A stretch of DNA of 64,000 nucleotides from Rosistilla ulvae (GTDB taxonomy: Bacteria > Planctomycetota > Planctomycetia > Pirellulales > Pirellulaceae), in assembly GCF_007741475.1 (NCBI RefSeq), contig NZ_CP036261.1, positions 868,001 to 932,000 of the forward strand, in the 5' to 3' direction. The position numbers and the translations under genes were made by a program. Positions 18,342 through 27,588 of the stretch are shown piece after piece (positions within the stretch are counted from its first letter, which is position 1; each line of letters opens with the position of its first letter). Under the pieces are notes generated by a model, which was not told the origin of the DNA, made no database searches, and was given only the letters and a program-made list of their open reading frames with translations.

Positions 18342-20207
18342 ATGACGACTCTATTGATAGCGTTGGGCACGATGGTGGCCTACCTGATCGCGTACAACAC
18401 CTACGGGCGTTGGTTGGCGCGGAAGATTTTTCAGTTGGACGACAATGCTGTCGTCCCCAGCGTGGAATTGAACGACGATCGCGATTTTGTGCCGACCGAT
18501 CGTTCGGTCCTGTTCGGCCATCACTTTACTTCGATCGCCGGGACCGGTCCGATCGTGGGGCCCGCGATCGCGGTGATGTGGGGTTGGTTGCCAGCGTTGG
18601 TCTGGGTTCTGTTTGGATCGATCCTTGTCGGTGCGGTGCACGATTTTGGAGCATTGGTCGTCTCGATCCGCAGCAAGGGGCAGACCGTTGGCGACGTCGC
18701 CGGTCGGGTACTCAATCGCCGCGTGCGGTTGTTGTTCCTGTTGATTCTGTTCATGGCGCTGACGATCGTGTTGGCGATCTTTGGTTTGGTGATCGCTGCG
18801 GTCTTCAAGCAATATCCGGCATCAATCATTCCCTGCTTGGTGCAGATCCCGATCGCGATGGCGATCGGCGTTTGGTTGCATCGCAAGAACGTGCATTTGT
18901 TGCTGCCGTCGTTGATCGCGTTGACCACGATGTACGCGACCCTGATCTACGGAAACTCGGGCGTCCTGGGGACGTTGAACCAAGCGATGGCCGAGTGGTC
19001 GGTGATCTCATGGGTCCTGATCCTGTTGGTCTATTCGTATGTCGCGTCGGTGCTGCCGGTCTGGATGTTGTTGCAGCCGCGCGATTACATCAATTCGCTG
19101 CAGTTGATTACCGCTCTTGGTTTGATCGTGGTCGGATTGGTCGTGGCTGGGTTGATCGGCGGAGCACCGTTGTCCGAGGGAGCCGCTCGCGTGCCGCTTG
19201 AGATCTCCGCGCCGATGGTGCGAGCTAACCCCGAGGGAGCGCCGGCGGTGATCCCTTTCCTGTTCATCACGATCGCTTGCGGTGCCTGCAGCGGTTTCCA
19301 TTGCTTGGTCTCCTCGGGAACTTCCAGCAAACAGATCAAGTGCGAGAGCGACGCTCAGTTCGTCGGTTACGGTTCGATGTTGACCGAAGGCTTTTTGGCA
19401 ACGCTGGTGATCTTGGCCTGTGTGGCTGGGATTGGTTTGGGCGTGACGGAGAAGCTTGGCAGCGGAGCGGTTGTGACCGGCACGGCGGCTTATGAAGCCC
19501 GCTACCAGTCGTGGCAATCGGCTCAAGGGCTGGGAGCCAAAGTGGGCGCGTTTGTCGATGGATCGGCGAACTTTCTAAAAGCCCTGTCGATTCCCGCGGG
19601 GATCGCAGTCGCGTTGATGGGCGTCTTGGTCGCTTCGTTTGCTGGCACGACATTGGACACCGCCTGCCGGTTGCAGCGGTACGTGGTGCAAGAACTGGCG
19701 GCGACGTTTGTTCGCGGATCGGGAAGCGAAGAGGTTGCGGTCTCGGCCAACCCGATGACCTGGCTGACCAATAAACACGGCGCGACGATCTTTGCGATCA
19801 CATTGGCTCTGGCGATCGCGGCGCTACCGGCTCCGGGAGCCGAGATGACGTTGGCCAATGCGGGCAAAGGCGGTTTGATTTTGTGGCCACTGTTTGGTGC
19901 GACCAATCAATTGTTGGCCGGCTTGGCGTTTTTGGTGATCTCGTTCTTCCTGTGGCGTCGCCGGATCCCGGTTTGGTTTGTTGTGATCCCGATGATCATG
20001 ATGCTGATCATGCCAGCTTGGGCGATGATGATCGAGCTGCCCGGTTGGTTGAATCCTCCCGAGGGCCAATCGCCTAACTGGGTCGTGATCGTGATCGGTT
20101 GTGCGACTTTATTGTTGGAAGCCTGGATGGTCGTCGAGGCGATCATTTTGTGGCCCAGCGTCCGCGGGATTGTCGAAGAGGCGGCCGTTGCCAAGCCGTC
20201 GTCTTAG
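18342..20207 (+). CDS. cstA: Carbon starvation protein CstA family transporter
   Basis: 621 residues, highly hydrophobic with about 15 or more membrane segments. Family blocks are visible: AYNTYGRWLARKIF near the N-terminus, GHHFTSIAGTGPIVGPAIAV, VGAVHDFGALVVS, ACGACSGFHCLVSSGTSSKQI, and SFAGTTLDTACRLQRYVVQEL. CstA proteins import peptides and pyruvate and are induced on carbon limitation in enterobacteria. The protein is shorter than E. coli CstA (about 700) but keeps the core. Two small-gap genes follow (18 and 17 bases), suggesting co-transcription with a DUF6384-like membrane protein and a coiled-coil protein. Confidence 0.9.
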   Translation: MTTLLIALGTMVAYLIAYNTYGRWLARKIFQLDDNAVVPSVELNDDRDFVPTDRSVLFGHHFTSIAGTGPIVGPAIAVMWGWLPALVWVLFGSILVGAVHDFGALVVSIRSKGQTVGDVAGRVLNRRVRLLFLLILFMALTIVLAIFGLVIAAVFKQYPASIIPCLVQIPIAMAIGVWLHRKNVHLLLPSLIALTTMYATLIYGNSGVLGTLNQAMAEWSVISWVLILLVYSYVASVLPVWMLLQPRDYINSLQLITALGLIVVGLVVAGLIGGAPLSEGAARVPLEISAPMVRANPEGAPAVIPFLFITIACGACSGFHCLVSSGTSSKQIKCESDAQFVGYGSMLTEGFLATLVILACVAGIGLGVTEKLGSGAVVTGTAAYEARYQSWQSAQGLGAKVGAFVDGSANFLKALSIPAGIAVALMGVLVASFAGTTLDTACRLQRYVVQELAATFVRGSGSEEVAVSANPMTWLTNKHGATIFAITLALAIAALPAPGAEMTLANAGKGGLILWPLFGATNQLLAGLAFLVISFFLWRRRIPVWFVVIPMIMMLIMPAWAMMIELPGWLNPPEGQSPNWVVIVIGCATLLLEAWMVVEAIILWPSVRGIVEEAAVAKPSS

Positions 20208-20225
20208 GCTACGATAATCACAGCC

Positions 20226-21233
20226 ATGAATGCATCACAAAACGCCTCCGCCAACGCTGCACAAGCGGCGACCGACGATCCTTCGCCGGCCGACGACGCC
20301 GCTTCGCTTTCGTTGCCCGAGATGCTTCGCGTGCTGGAAGTCGCGCGGCAGATGCGCGAAGACCGCCAGACGGCCGAAGTCGCGCTGCGCCGCGACGAGG
20401 TTCGGACCCAGATCCGCCGCAAGTTGATCGAATCGGCGAAGGTCACCGGCGAAGAGGTCAGCGACGCGGAGGTGGATGCCGCGATCGAACAATACTTCGA
20501 GACGATGCACGTGTTGAAAGAGCCTAAGTTTGGGTTCGAATCGCTGTTGGCTCACGTCTATGTGATGCGGCGACGCGTCGCCGCCGGGGCTGCTGCGGTG
20601 ACGGTCGCTCTTGCGGTCACCTGGTATGCATTCCTGTCACCCTGGGCACCACTGAGCCCCACGGTTCGGGCGGAGCGTGCTGCGGCGTTGCAAGTCGAAC
20701 AATCGCAGGTCTTGTTGCAGCAGATCGAATCGGCTTCGTTGGATCCCGATGCCACCGCCGAAGCGTCGCGATTGATGGCTGAGGTGCAAGCGGCTGGTGC
20801 GGCGAACCCTGCTGCTGCCACGGCGGCTCACGAGCGGTTGAACAAGTTGTGGGGGCAGATGCAAAAGCAGTACGAGGTTCACATCGTTTCGGGTGCCAGC
20901 GAGATGTCGGCTTTCGAACGCGACTTTACCGATGATCAAGGGACGCGGTTGGCCGGATATTACGTGGTCGTCGAAACGCGTTCGCCCGAGGGACGCGTGC
21001 TGCGACAATCGATCCGCAACGCCGAAACGGGTGAAGAGCAGTTGGTCGCTCGTTGGGCCGAACGGGTTTCCAAAGATGTCTACGAGCGATTGCGGGACGA
21101 CAAAGTGTCCGATGGCGTGCTGAACGAAACCTTGTTTGCGGTCAAGCGTCGCGGCGAGATCGAGGAACGGGTTCAGATCCCAACGCGTAGCGGCGAAAAG
21201 CTGCAGCGGAAAGCTCAGATTACCAACTGGTAG
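20226..21233 (+). CDS. DUF6384-like single-pass membrane protein
   Basis: 335 residues. A cytoplasmic N-terminal helical domain (LPEMLRVLEVARQMREDRQ ... AAIEQYFETMHVLKEPKFGFESLLA) is followed by a transmembrane helix near residues 117-140, a helical region, and a C-terminal beta-rich exported domain (AGYYVVVETRSPEGRVL, then VARWAERVSKDVYERLRDDK). This arrangement resembles the DUF6384 family, found next to coiled-coil genes in several bacteria. Its role is unknown. It sits 18 bases after cstA and 17 bases before a coiled-coil gene, so the three are probably one operon and may work together at the inner membrane. Confidence 0.65.
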   Translation: MNASQNASANAAQAATDDPSPADDAASLSLPEMLRVLEVARQMREDRQTAEVALRRDEVRTQIRRKLIESAKVTGEEVSDAEVDAAIEQYFETMHVLKEPKFGFESLLAHVYVMRRRVAAGAAAVTVALAVTWYAFLSPWAPLSPTVRAERAAALQVEQSQVLLQQIESASLDPDATAEASRLMAEVQAAGAANPAAATAAHERLNKLWGQMQKQYEVHIVSGASEMSAFERDFTDDQGTRLAGYYVVVETRSPEGRVLRQSIRNAETGEEQLVARWAERVSKDVYERLRDDKVSDGVLNETLFAVKRRGEIEERVQIPTRSGEKLQRKAQITNW

Positions 21234-21250
21234 CCACTCGCAGGATATCT

Positions 21251-22774
21251 ATGCCAACCTCCGGTTCCGAAGTGCTTCGCGAGATGACTCGCGCGATCCA
21301 AAATGCCAAGAGTCAGCGCGACGCGTTGCAATCGCAGCATCGCGAGATCCTGCAGCAGACCGACGACCTGGTCGGTCAGCGCGGGCAGACGTTGGTCGAA
21401 TTGGCGGAGAGCTATCTTCCCGAGCTGAGTCAGACGACGGTGCGGCAGGTCTGGAATGAGATCCGCCCGGCGATTCAGGATGTGTTGCTGCGGAAAGAGG
21501 CTCGGCATCGTGAATTGGTCGCCGAGCACCAGCGGTTGGAGGCGGTCCAAACGCAGCTGCGCGGCGAACTGCAGACGCTCAACGGCAAGTTGGACGCTAT
21601 TTATGGCGAGCGTGATTCGCTCAGCAAACAGCTCAGTGAACAGCTGTCGGGCGATCCCGCCTTCCAACAACTGACCGACAAAGCGGCGATCGCGGAAATC
21701 AATCTGCAGCGAGCCGAATCGAGTTTGGCTGAGGTCGAACACGATGTGATCGCCAAGCTGCCCGCGTATCAGCGGAGTCGGTTGTTTCAGTATCTGCACA
21801 AGCGAAAGATGGGAACGCCGCAATACACAGCCCGTGGCTGGCGTCGGCGGATGGATCGTTGGGTTGGCCGGCTGATCGATTATCCCAAGGCGCGGAAGAG
21901 TTATGAGTTCTTGAGCGAAGTGCCCGGCAAGATGCGGGAATTGATCGCCGAGCGACGCGATGCGCTCAACCAGTTGTTGGATCGATTGGAGCGATCGCAG
22001 CAGAAGGTCGCCGCCGAACTTGGCCTGGACAAGGTCTTGGATCAAATCGAATCGCGCGAAGACCAACGCGACGATCTGTTGGAGCAACTGGAACAGACGG
22101 TTGTGCAGACCAACGCAAACGGCGCCGAGATCGACAAGCTGTTGGACAGCGAAGGGCCGTATTACGCCGAGGCGATCGATAAATATCGACGGCTGTTGGA
22201 ACAGACCCATACGCTGACTTTGGAGCAGCGGGCGGCGCAGTCTCCCGATCCGATCGACGACCAATTGGTCGCGCGTTTAAAACATCTCGACGAAGAGATC
22301 CAGCAGTTCCAGAAGGCTGCCGACGCTCGCCGCCGGCAGTTGAAAGAAGCTGAGGACTTCGCCGAATCGATCGACTATCTGGTCCAGCAGTTCCAGCGGG
22401 CGCGGTTCGATGATTCGCGGAGCTATTTCGACGACAAGCTGAACATCCGCGAATCGCTCAGCCGTTTAGCCGATGGCCGCGAGCGCCCCGATCTGTTGTG
22501 GCAACACATCCGTCGCCACCAGCACACCGCGCCGAACTGGTACGAGGAAAACTCGCGTCGAGTCGTCAATGCAGCGAATTCACCGATGGGGCAGATCCTG
22601 TTGCAGACGATGGCTCACGCCGCGGGAGCAGCGCTCCGCGAAAGCGCACGCCGGGCCGGATCGCGAAGGATGAGCTACCCTACGTCGTCGACGCGATCGT
22701 CCAGTCGAACGACAAGCCGGCCGAGAATGCCAACTCCCAAACGCTCCGGTTTTAGCACCCGCAAAGGGTTTTAG
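21251..22774 (+). CDS. Long coiled-coil protein, partner of the DUF6384-like protein
   Basis: 507 residues, nearly all helical with heptad-like runs (residues about 10-130 and 220-420, for example RDALQSQHREILQQTDDLV), rich in Gln, Glu and Leu and without a signal peptide or membrane segment. A short basic patch (RGWRRRMDRW) interrupts the coil near residue 200. The last 45 residues are Ser/Arg/Pro-rich and probably disordered. No enzymatic motif is seen. Close spacing to the upstream DUF6384-like gene suggests a physical partner; a cytoplasmic scaffold is the simplest guess. Confidence 0.7.
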   Translation: MPTSGSEVLREMTRAIQNAKSQRDALQSQHREILQQTDDLVGQRGQTLVELAESYLPELSQTTVRQVWNEIRPAIQDVLLRKEARHRELVAEHQRLEAVQTQLRGELQTLNGKLDAIYGERDSLSKQLSEQLSGDPAFQQLTDKAAIAEINLQRAESSLAEVEHDVIAKLPAYQRSRLFQYLHKRKMGTPQYTARGWRRRMDRWVGRLIDYPKARKSYEFLSEVPGKMRELIAERRDALNQLLDRLERSQQKVAAELGLDKVLDQIESREDQRDDLLEQLEQTVVQTNANGAEIDKLLDSEGPYYAEAIDKYRRLLEQTHTLTLEQRAAQSPDPIDDQLVARLKHLDEEIQQFQKAADARRRQLKEAEDFAESIDYLVQQFQRARFDDSRSYFDDKLNIRESLSRLADGRERPDLLWQHIRRHQHTAPNWYEENSRRVVNAANSPMGQILLQTMAHAAGAALRESARRAGSRRMSYPTSSTRSSSRTTSRPRMPTPKRSGFSTRKGF

Positions 22775-22780
22775 AAAGCA

Positions 22781-23120
22781 GTGGCGAAGCCACGGCATCC
22801 GATAGCCTGGGACGCGAGTCCCAGGTGCCGGAGCATCCACGCGTTTAGCCGTCGCGAAGCGAGGGCATTAGCTCGCATGTCGTCGCTTCGCGACTGAGGT
22901 GGGGCGACCGGGGCCGGGATTCCTGGGACTTGCGTCCCAGGCTGTTGCATGCCGTCGCTTCGCGACTGAGACGGCTCGACCGGGGACGGAATTCCTGGGA
23001 CTTGCGTCCCAGGTTGTTGCATGTCGTCGCTTTGCGACTGAGGTGGGGCGACCGGGGCCGGAATGCCTGGGAGACTTGCGTCCCAGGCTGTTGCTTATTG
23101 TCGCTTCGCGACTGAGGTGG
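22781..23120. repeat. Palindromic repeat array (72-bp period) at a convergent gene junction
   Basis: Between the ends of two convergent genes. Four copies of a 72-74-bp unit start near 22881, 22953, 23025 and 23099. Each full unit contains two small palindromes: GTCGC-TTC-GCGAC and CCTGGGA-CTTGCG-TCCCAGG. Upstream lie related palindromes at 22781-22793 (GTGGC-GAA-GCCAC) and 22806-22825 (CCTGGGAC-GCGA-GTCCCAGG). The GTCGC/GTGGC forms differ by a paired change that keeps the hairpin. The same family recurs at 49325-49501. The spacers are also repeated, so it is not a CRISPR array. Confidence 0.85.
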
Positions 23121-23126
23121 CGCGGC

Positions 23127-25826
23127 TTACTCTTGGTTTTCCCAAGTCACGCCCATCTCGGATTCCAGCGAAGCGTACCAATCGCGGAACAGCTGGCCCG
23201 CTTGGAAGTTGGCGAACTGTCGCAGTCGCATCCGTTGAGCTGGTTCCATGAAGTCATCGCGGAGCTTTTCGATGTCGGGCGACGTCGATTTCACCTGGAA
23301 GACGTAGAACGTGTTCTCCGGTTGATTCGCCGCGCTACCAAACGCTTTCTCGGAGGTCGAGAAGACAGCTTTCATGAAGTCGGGGCCGACGCGGTCCAGA
23401 TCTGGAACGCTCAATCCAAAGCCTTGCATCGCCGTGAACGGTCCGGCGTCGCTGATCACCAAGGTCTGTTTGGCTTCAGGGATTTCGGTCGTAATCGATT
23501 CCGCATTGGCGTTGTTCAACTTTTTCGCCAACGCTTCCGCTTCGGTTTTTGCCAATTCGCGTCCCTTCTGCAATCGCAGCGCATCTTTGACTTCCGGTTC
23601 GATCTCATCGAATTCGGGAGTGAACGGCTCGCGCTGTTCGGTCTTCCAGAAGACGAAAGCCGATCCCGGCGGGTTGCTGTCGGTTCGCTTGGGGGTGTAG
23701 TTCGGGAATTGGTTGTTGTAGATCAGGCTGGCAAACGAATCGCCACCGCCGAATCCCATCCCTTGGGTTTGTGAGTTGGCGATCGGTTGATCGGCGACCG
23801 AGATCGGATCCTGCATTCCGGTCACGCCGTATTGCAGCCCCAATGCCTCGCCCAGTTCCTTCAGGCTGAAGGCAGGTGGTTCGCCAACTTTCTTTCCTTG
23901 GTCCTTGTCTCCCTGCCACAGCATGCGTGCGCCAAAGTAACGTTTCATTTCGCTTTCGGCTTGCGCCATCGCTTTCTGCATCGCGGCGCGTGCCGCCGGC
24001 AGCGCCAGTTCGCTGGCAACTTGATCCTTCACTTCTTCAAACGTTTGGACGCGAGTCTTCGCTGGTTCCGGTGGTGTCAGCTCAGCCGCAGGCGATTCTT
24101 CAGCTGGCTTGGCTTCTTCAGCCTTCATCTCGGGCTTGGCGTCGGCCGGCTTTTCCTCAGCAGGCTTTTCTGCTTTCGGCTTTTCTTCGCTCTTGGCCGG
24201 TTCGGCTTTCTTTTCTTCAGCCGGTTTGGCTTCTTCAGCCTTCATCTCGGGCTTGGCGTCGGCCGGCTTTTCTTCAGCAGGCTTGTCCGCCTTCGGCTCT
24301 TCTTCGCTCTTGGCCGGTTCGGCTTTCTTCTCTTCAGCTGGCTTGGCTTCTTCCGCCTTCATCTCCGGCTTGGCATCTGCTGGCTTTTCTTCGGCCGGCT
24401 TGTCAGCTTTTGGTGCTTCTTCGCTCTTGGCCGGTTCAGCTTTCTTCTCTTCAGCTGGCTTGGCTTCTTCCGCCTTCATCTCCGGCTTGGCATCTGCTGG
24501 CTTTTCTTCGGCCGGCTTGTCAGCTTTTGGTGCTTCTTCGCTCTTGGCTGGTTCGGCTTTCTTCTCTTCGGCTGGCTTGGCCTTTTCTTCCTTTGCGTCA
24601 GCAGCCGGTTTGTCTTCTTCCGCCTTTGGTTTGTCGGCCGGCTTTTCTTCAGCAGGCTTTTCTTCTTCCGCCTCTTCCTTGTCGTCGTCTTGCGGGCGGA
24701 ATGCTGCTAAACGGAACATTGAACGGCGGGTTGCCGAAGATTGATCCTCGGAGGCTTCTTCTTTCTTGTCGGTCGCTTCGGCCTTGTCCGCTGCTTCCTG
24801 CTTTGGCTCTTCCGCAGGTGCTTCGGCCTTCGGTGCGTCAGCTGGCTTCTCGGTCTTCGTTTCTTCTGCAGGTGTTTCTTCGGTGACGGTCACTTTGAAT
24901 CGGCCTTGAGCGACCAAGCGGTCGTATTCGGCACGCATCACATCGTCGCTGATTTTCTTCTTTTCCGCTTCCAAGAAGTTGTCGAACGAAGCGGTCAGGT
25001 ATTCGACGTTGGCCGAATAGTTGCGACGGAATCCAGGAGTGGCGGAATCGGGGTTGGGCAAAGTGTCTTTGTATTCTTCGTACAACGCTTTGACTTCCGA
25101 TTCGGGCAGTTGGTCGTCGGAAACTTTGTCGGTGAAGTCAGCAACCAGGATGGGATAGGCATCGATCGTCGCTTGTTGGTTCATCTGTTTGAACAGCTCC
25201 CAGCTTTCGCCGGGGGATGTCAGCGGTTGAGCTCCCGCAGCGATGCCGGTTTGGCCGACGCGTTCGACCGCATTGGCTAGCAGTTCGGTTTTGAGGACGC
25301 TTGCCAATTGGTAGCGGCCGATTTGGTTGTCCGACGATTGCGACAAAAGCGCGTACATGTCGTTTTCGTTGACTTTGTCGTTGGCATACAGACGCAGCCA
25401 TTGATCGATTGCACCGTCATCCAGATCGAATCCCATCTCTTTCGCTTTACGCGACAGCAGGTAGGTTCGCAGGGCGTTGTCCAACGACAATTGGTTGGAG
25501 ATGCCGACGCGTTGCACGTTCCCTTGTTGATCGACGACAAACCCGGGAACTTGAGGGCGGCCCCCTTTTTCCATCACTTGCTGGGCCAGATCGGCCAGGA
25601 AGCGGGTGGTCATCTGATGGTTGCGTACATAGCGATTCATTTTCGCCATGTCGATTTCTTCACCACCAATCGTGGCGACCGCTTCGCTTCCACCAACGCC
25701 GCCGCGGGTCGAATCCAGATAAACCTGGAGTGCTGGAAGGACGACAAATGCCACCATGGCCAAACCGGCCAAGGCCGCGACCATTGCCTTTTGATTACGA
25801 CGAAAAATCGACAGTGGGCCTGTCAT
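23127..25826 (-). CDS. PpiD/SurA-like periplasmic chaperone with Lys/Pro/Ala/Glu repeat insert
   Basis: 899 residues from the ATG giving MTGPLSIFRRNQKAM. A signal anchor (about residues 14-36) is followed by a SurA_N/PpiD-like N-terminal domain (VATIGGEEIDMAKMNRYVRNH, LDNALRTYLLSRKAKEMGF). After about residue 310 a low-complexity Lys/Pro/Ala/Glu region of some 280 residues replaces the place where a parvulin domain is expected; four repeats of 39 residues lie in it. The C-terminal 300 residues resemble the PpiD tail (FVFWKTEQREPFTPEFDEI, VKDALRLQKGRELAKTEAE). Probably an envelope-anchored folding helper facing the periplasm; isomerase activity is doubtful since no parvulin motif is visible. 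Convergent with the coiled-coil gene. Confidence 0.7.
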   Translation of the reverse strand: MTGPLSIFRRNQKAMVAALAGLAMVAFVVLPALQVYLDSTRGGVGGSEAVATIGGEEIDMAKMNRYVRNHQMTTRFLADLAQQVMEKGGRPQVPGFVVDQQGNVQRVGISNQLSLDNALRTYLLSRKAKEMGFDLDDGAIDQWLRLYANDKVNENDMYALLSQSSDNQIGRYQLASVLKTELLANAVERVGQTGIAAGAQPLTSPGESWELFKQMNQQATIDAYPILVADFTDKVSDDQLPESEVKALYEEYKDTLPNPDSATPGFRRNYSANVEYLTASFDNFLEAEKKKISDDVMRAEYDRLVAQGRFKVTVTEETPAEETKTEKPADAPKAEAPAEEPKQEAADKAEATDKKEEASEDQSSATRRSMFRLAAFRPQDDDKEEAEEEKPAEEKPADKPKAEEDKPAADAKEEKAKPAEEKKAEPAKSEEAPKADKPAEEKPADAKPEMKAEEAKPAEEKKAEPAKSEEAPKADKPAEEKPADAKPEMKAEEAKPAEEKKAEPAKSEEEPKADKPAEEKPADAKPEMKAEEAKPAEEKKAEPAKSEEKPKAEKPAEEKPADAKPEMKAEEAKPAEESPAAELTPPEPAKTRVQTFEEVKDQVASELALPAARAAMQKAMAQAESEMKRYFGARMLWQGDKDQGKKVGEPPAFSLKELGEALGLQYGVTGMQDPISVADQPIANSQTQGMGFGGGDSFASLIYNNQFPNYTPKRTDSNPPGSAFVFWKTEQREPFTPEFDEIEPEVKDALRLQKGRELAKTEAEALAKKLNNANAESITTEIPEAKQTLVISDAGPFTAMQGFGLSVPDLDRVGPDFMKAVFSTSEKAFGSAANQPENTFYVFQVKSTSPDIEKLRDDFMEPAQRMRLRQFANFQAGQLFRDWYASLESEMGVTWENQE
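24121..24588 (-). repeat. Four exact 117-bp coding repeats
   Basis: The sequence GCCTTCATCTC recurs at 24121, 24238, 24355 and 24472, exactly 117 bases apart. Each period encodes 39 residues with the order KPADAKPEMKAEEAKP, AEEKKAEPAKSEE, xPKAxKPAEE. Copies differ by scattered, mostly silent changes, and related shorter Lys/Pro/Ala/Glu blocks extend to both sides. The length is a multiple of three, so copy number can change without breaking the frame. Confidence 0.9.
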
Positions 25827-26187
25827 AGTGGTGCTACTTTCGTGACTGGAGCTTTTAAAGGGAACCTTTCGGGTGAGCAATCGATGCCACCGTTCAAGGC
25901 GAAGCGAAACCTACATCATATGTGGGGGCGGCGGCAGTCGCCAAACCGGCCTGCCGCTAGCAAATAAAGCCGTATTTGCGCAGCAATCCCAACATTTTCA
26001 AGAGCTGTCAAAGTACACCGCACCGAATCAAAGGGTCAAGGCCGGAGTCACGTGGGGAAACCTTGTCTATGTTTCTGAAAAAACGCCAGCAAACCCCTTG
26101 TCGATCCGTTATCTTAGAACAGAGTTATCTACTCTACCCGCCTTTTAATCCCACCAAATCTCCTCCCTCTTGCGAAGGAAATCCCGC
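25827..26187. other. Divergent intergenic region, likely promoters
   Basis: 361 bases between the start of the PpiD-like gene (minus) and the oxidoreductase gene (plus). No convincing frame. It must hold both promoters, but no clean -35/-10 pair could be named. A GAAGGA ribosome site at 26174-26179 serves the plus-strand gene. Confidence 0.5.
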
Positions 26188-27471
26188 ATGTTCGATCGCC
26201 GTCAATTTATTGCCTCTTCCGTTGCGACCACTGTTGCCGCCACCGCGGCGCAATCGCAAGCCTCTGCCGCCGACGCCGACAAGCCAGTCAAGGTCGGCGT
26301 GATGGGCCTTTCACGCGGTATGTCGCTTGCCACCGACCTGGCCAAGATGGACGGTGTCGAAATCAAATACATCTGCGACGTCGACAGCACTCGGCTCGCT
26401 TCGGGCGCTGAAAAGCTGGGCAAGATCGCCGGCACGTCTCCCGAGGCGATCACCGATTTCCGCAAGATCTTGGACGACAAAGAAGTCGACGCGTTGATCT
26501 GCGCCGCTCCCAACCATTGGCACGGCCCGGCGACGATCATGGCCTGCAAAGCGGGCAAGCACGTTTACGTTGAAAAGCCAGCCAGCCATAACGCCCAAGA
26601 AGGGGAATGGATGATCGAGGCGGCTGAAAAATACAACCGCGTCGTCCAGGTGGGCACGCAGCGCCGCAGTGCTCCCGAAATGATCCAAGCGATGGAAAAG
26701 CTGCAATCCGGAGCGATCGGCAAGGTCTTCCTGTCGCGCGGCTATTATGTCAACCAACGCGGTTCGATCGGAAAGGTAGAACCGAGTGCACCGCCAGAAA
26801 ACCTCGATTACGCGCTTTGGGAAGGCCCTGCCCCGCACCGCGAATACAAATCGAACGTCGTTCCTTACAACTGGCACTGGAACTGGCACTGGGGCGGTGG
26901 CGAATTGGCCAACAACGGCGTCCACACGTTGGACATCTGTCGTTGGGGAATGGGAGTCGATTATCCGACTCGCACCACGATCTCCGGCGGCCGCTACTGC
27001 TACGACGACGATCAAATCACTCCCGACACGCAAGTTGTCGCGTTTGAATTTGGCGATGGCAGCCAGATCACCTGGCAAGGCACTTCGTGCAACAAGCACA
27101 ACGTCAACCCATTTGTCTCGTTCTACGGAACCGAGGGTTCGATGGAAGTCGACAGCAACGGTGGCTACAAGTTGTTCAATCGAGCCAACAAGATGGTCGA
27201 AGAGGTGAAGGGGAAGAACAACGGCCAGCTGGCTCACCTGACCAACTTCGTCGATGCGGTTCGCAGCGGCGATGCTTCCACCCTGAATCAACCAATCGCC
27301 GGTGGGCACTGCAGCACGATGATGTGCCACTTGGGCGTGATCGCGTATCGCACCGGCCAACCTGTCATCTCCGATCCGACCAACGGCCACGTTCAAGGGC
27401 CGCAGGAACAGACGGCTATGTGGGGACGCGAGTACAACCCAGCTTGGGAAGCTGACGTAACGAAGATCTAA
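26188..27471 (+). CDS. Tat-exported Gfo/Idh/MocA-family oxidoreductase
   Basis: 427 residues from ATG 26188, with GAAGGA about eight bases before it. The N-terminus is a twin-arginine signal (DRRQFIASS followed by an Ala-rich hydrophobic run to SAADADK). The nucleotide-binding fold begins KVGVMGLSRGM, then ICDVDS and APNHWHGPATIMACKAGKHVYVEKP with the family EKP motif. C-terminal part: WHWNWHWGGGELANNGVHTLDICRW, where the active-site His follows Gly-Gly. Planctomycetes have many exported members, thought to oxidise or remodel sugars in the periplasm using a tightly bound nucleotide. Substrate unknown. It seems to be transcribed alone. Confidence 0.85.
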   Translation: MFDRRQFIASSVATTVAATAAQSQASAADADKPVKVGVMGLSRGMSLATDLAKMDGVEIKYICDVDSTRLASGAEKLGKIAGTSPEAITDFRKILDDKEVDALICAAPNHWHGPATIMACKAGKHVYVEKPASHNAQEGEWMIEAAEKYNRVVQVGTQRRSAPEMIQAMEKLQSGAIGKVFLSRGYYVNQRGSIGKVEPSAPPENLDYALWEGPAPHREYKSNVVPYNWHWNWHWGGGELANNGVHTLDICRWGMGVDYPTRTTISGGRYCYDDDQITPDTQVVAFEFGDGSQITWQGTSCNKHNVNPFVSFYGTEGSMEVDSNGGYKLFNRANKMVEEVKGKNNGQLAHLTNFVDAVRSGDASTLNQPIAGGHCSTMMCHLGVIAYRTGQPVISDPTNGHVQGPQEQTAMWGREYNPAWEADVTKI

Positions 27472-27563
27472 TTCTTCCTCACCTCTTCCACCTGTAACAC
27501 TTCCGCTCTGCGGCATCTCTTGTTGTCGCCAACATCGTTACAGGTGTCGCAAACCGACCCGAA

Positions 27564-27588
27564 GGCAGTCCCCACGCGGGGGACTGCC
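27564..27588. repeat. 10-bp stem hairpin, possible dispersed palindrome
   Basis: GGCAGTCCCC and GGGGACTGCC pair perfectly around an ACGCG loop. Outer arms AACCGA (27552-27557) and TCGGTT (27600-27605) extend it. It lies in the 291-base gap between the oxidoreductase and ABC genes, without a T run on either side. Confidence 0.75.

Noticed and set aside
22881-23120. Possible CRISPR array at the 72-bp tandem repeats
   Set aside because: The putative spacers are themselves repeated, the units are palindromic throughout, and there are no cas genes in the window.
23787-24886. Plus-strand frames of 211-336 codons with Phe/Leu/Ser repeats
   Set aside because: They are antisense reads of the Lys/Pro/Ala/Glu repeats in the PpiD-like gene, with no start signals or family resemblance.
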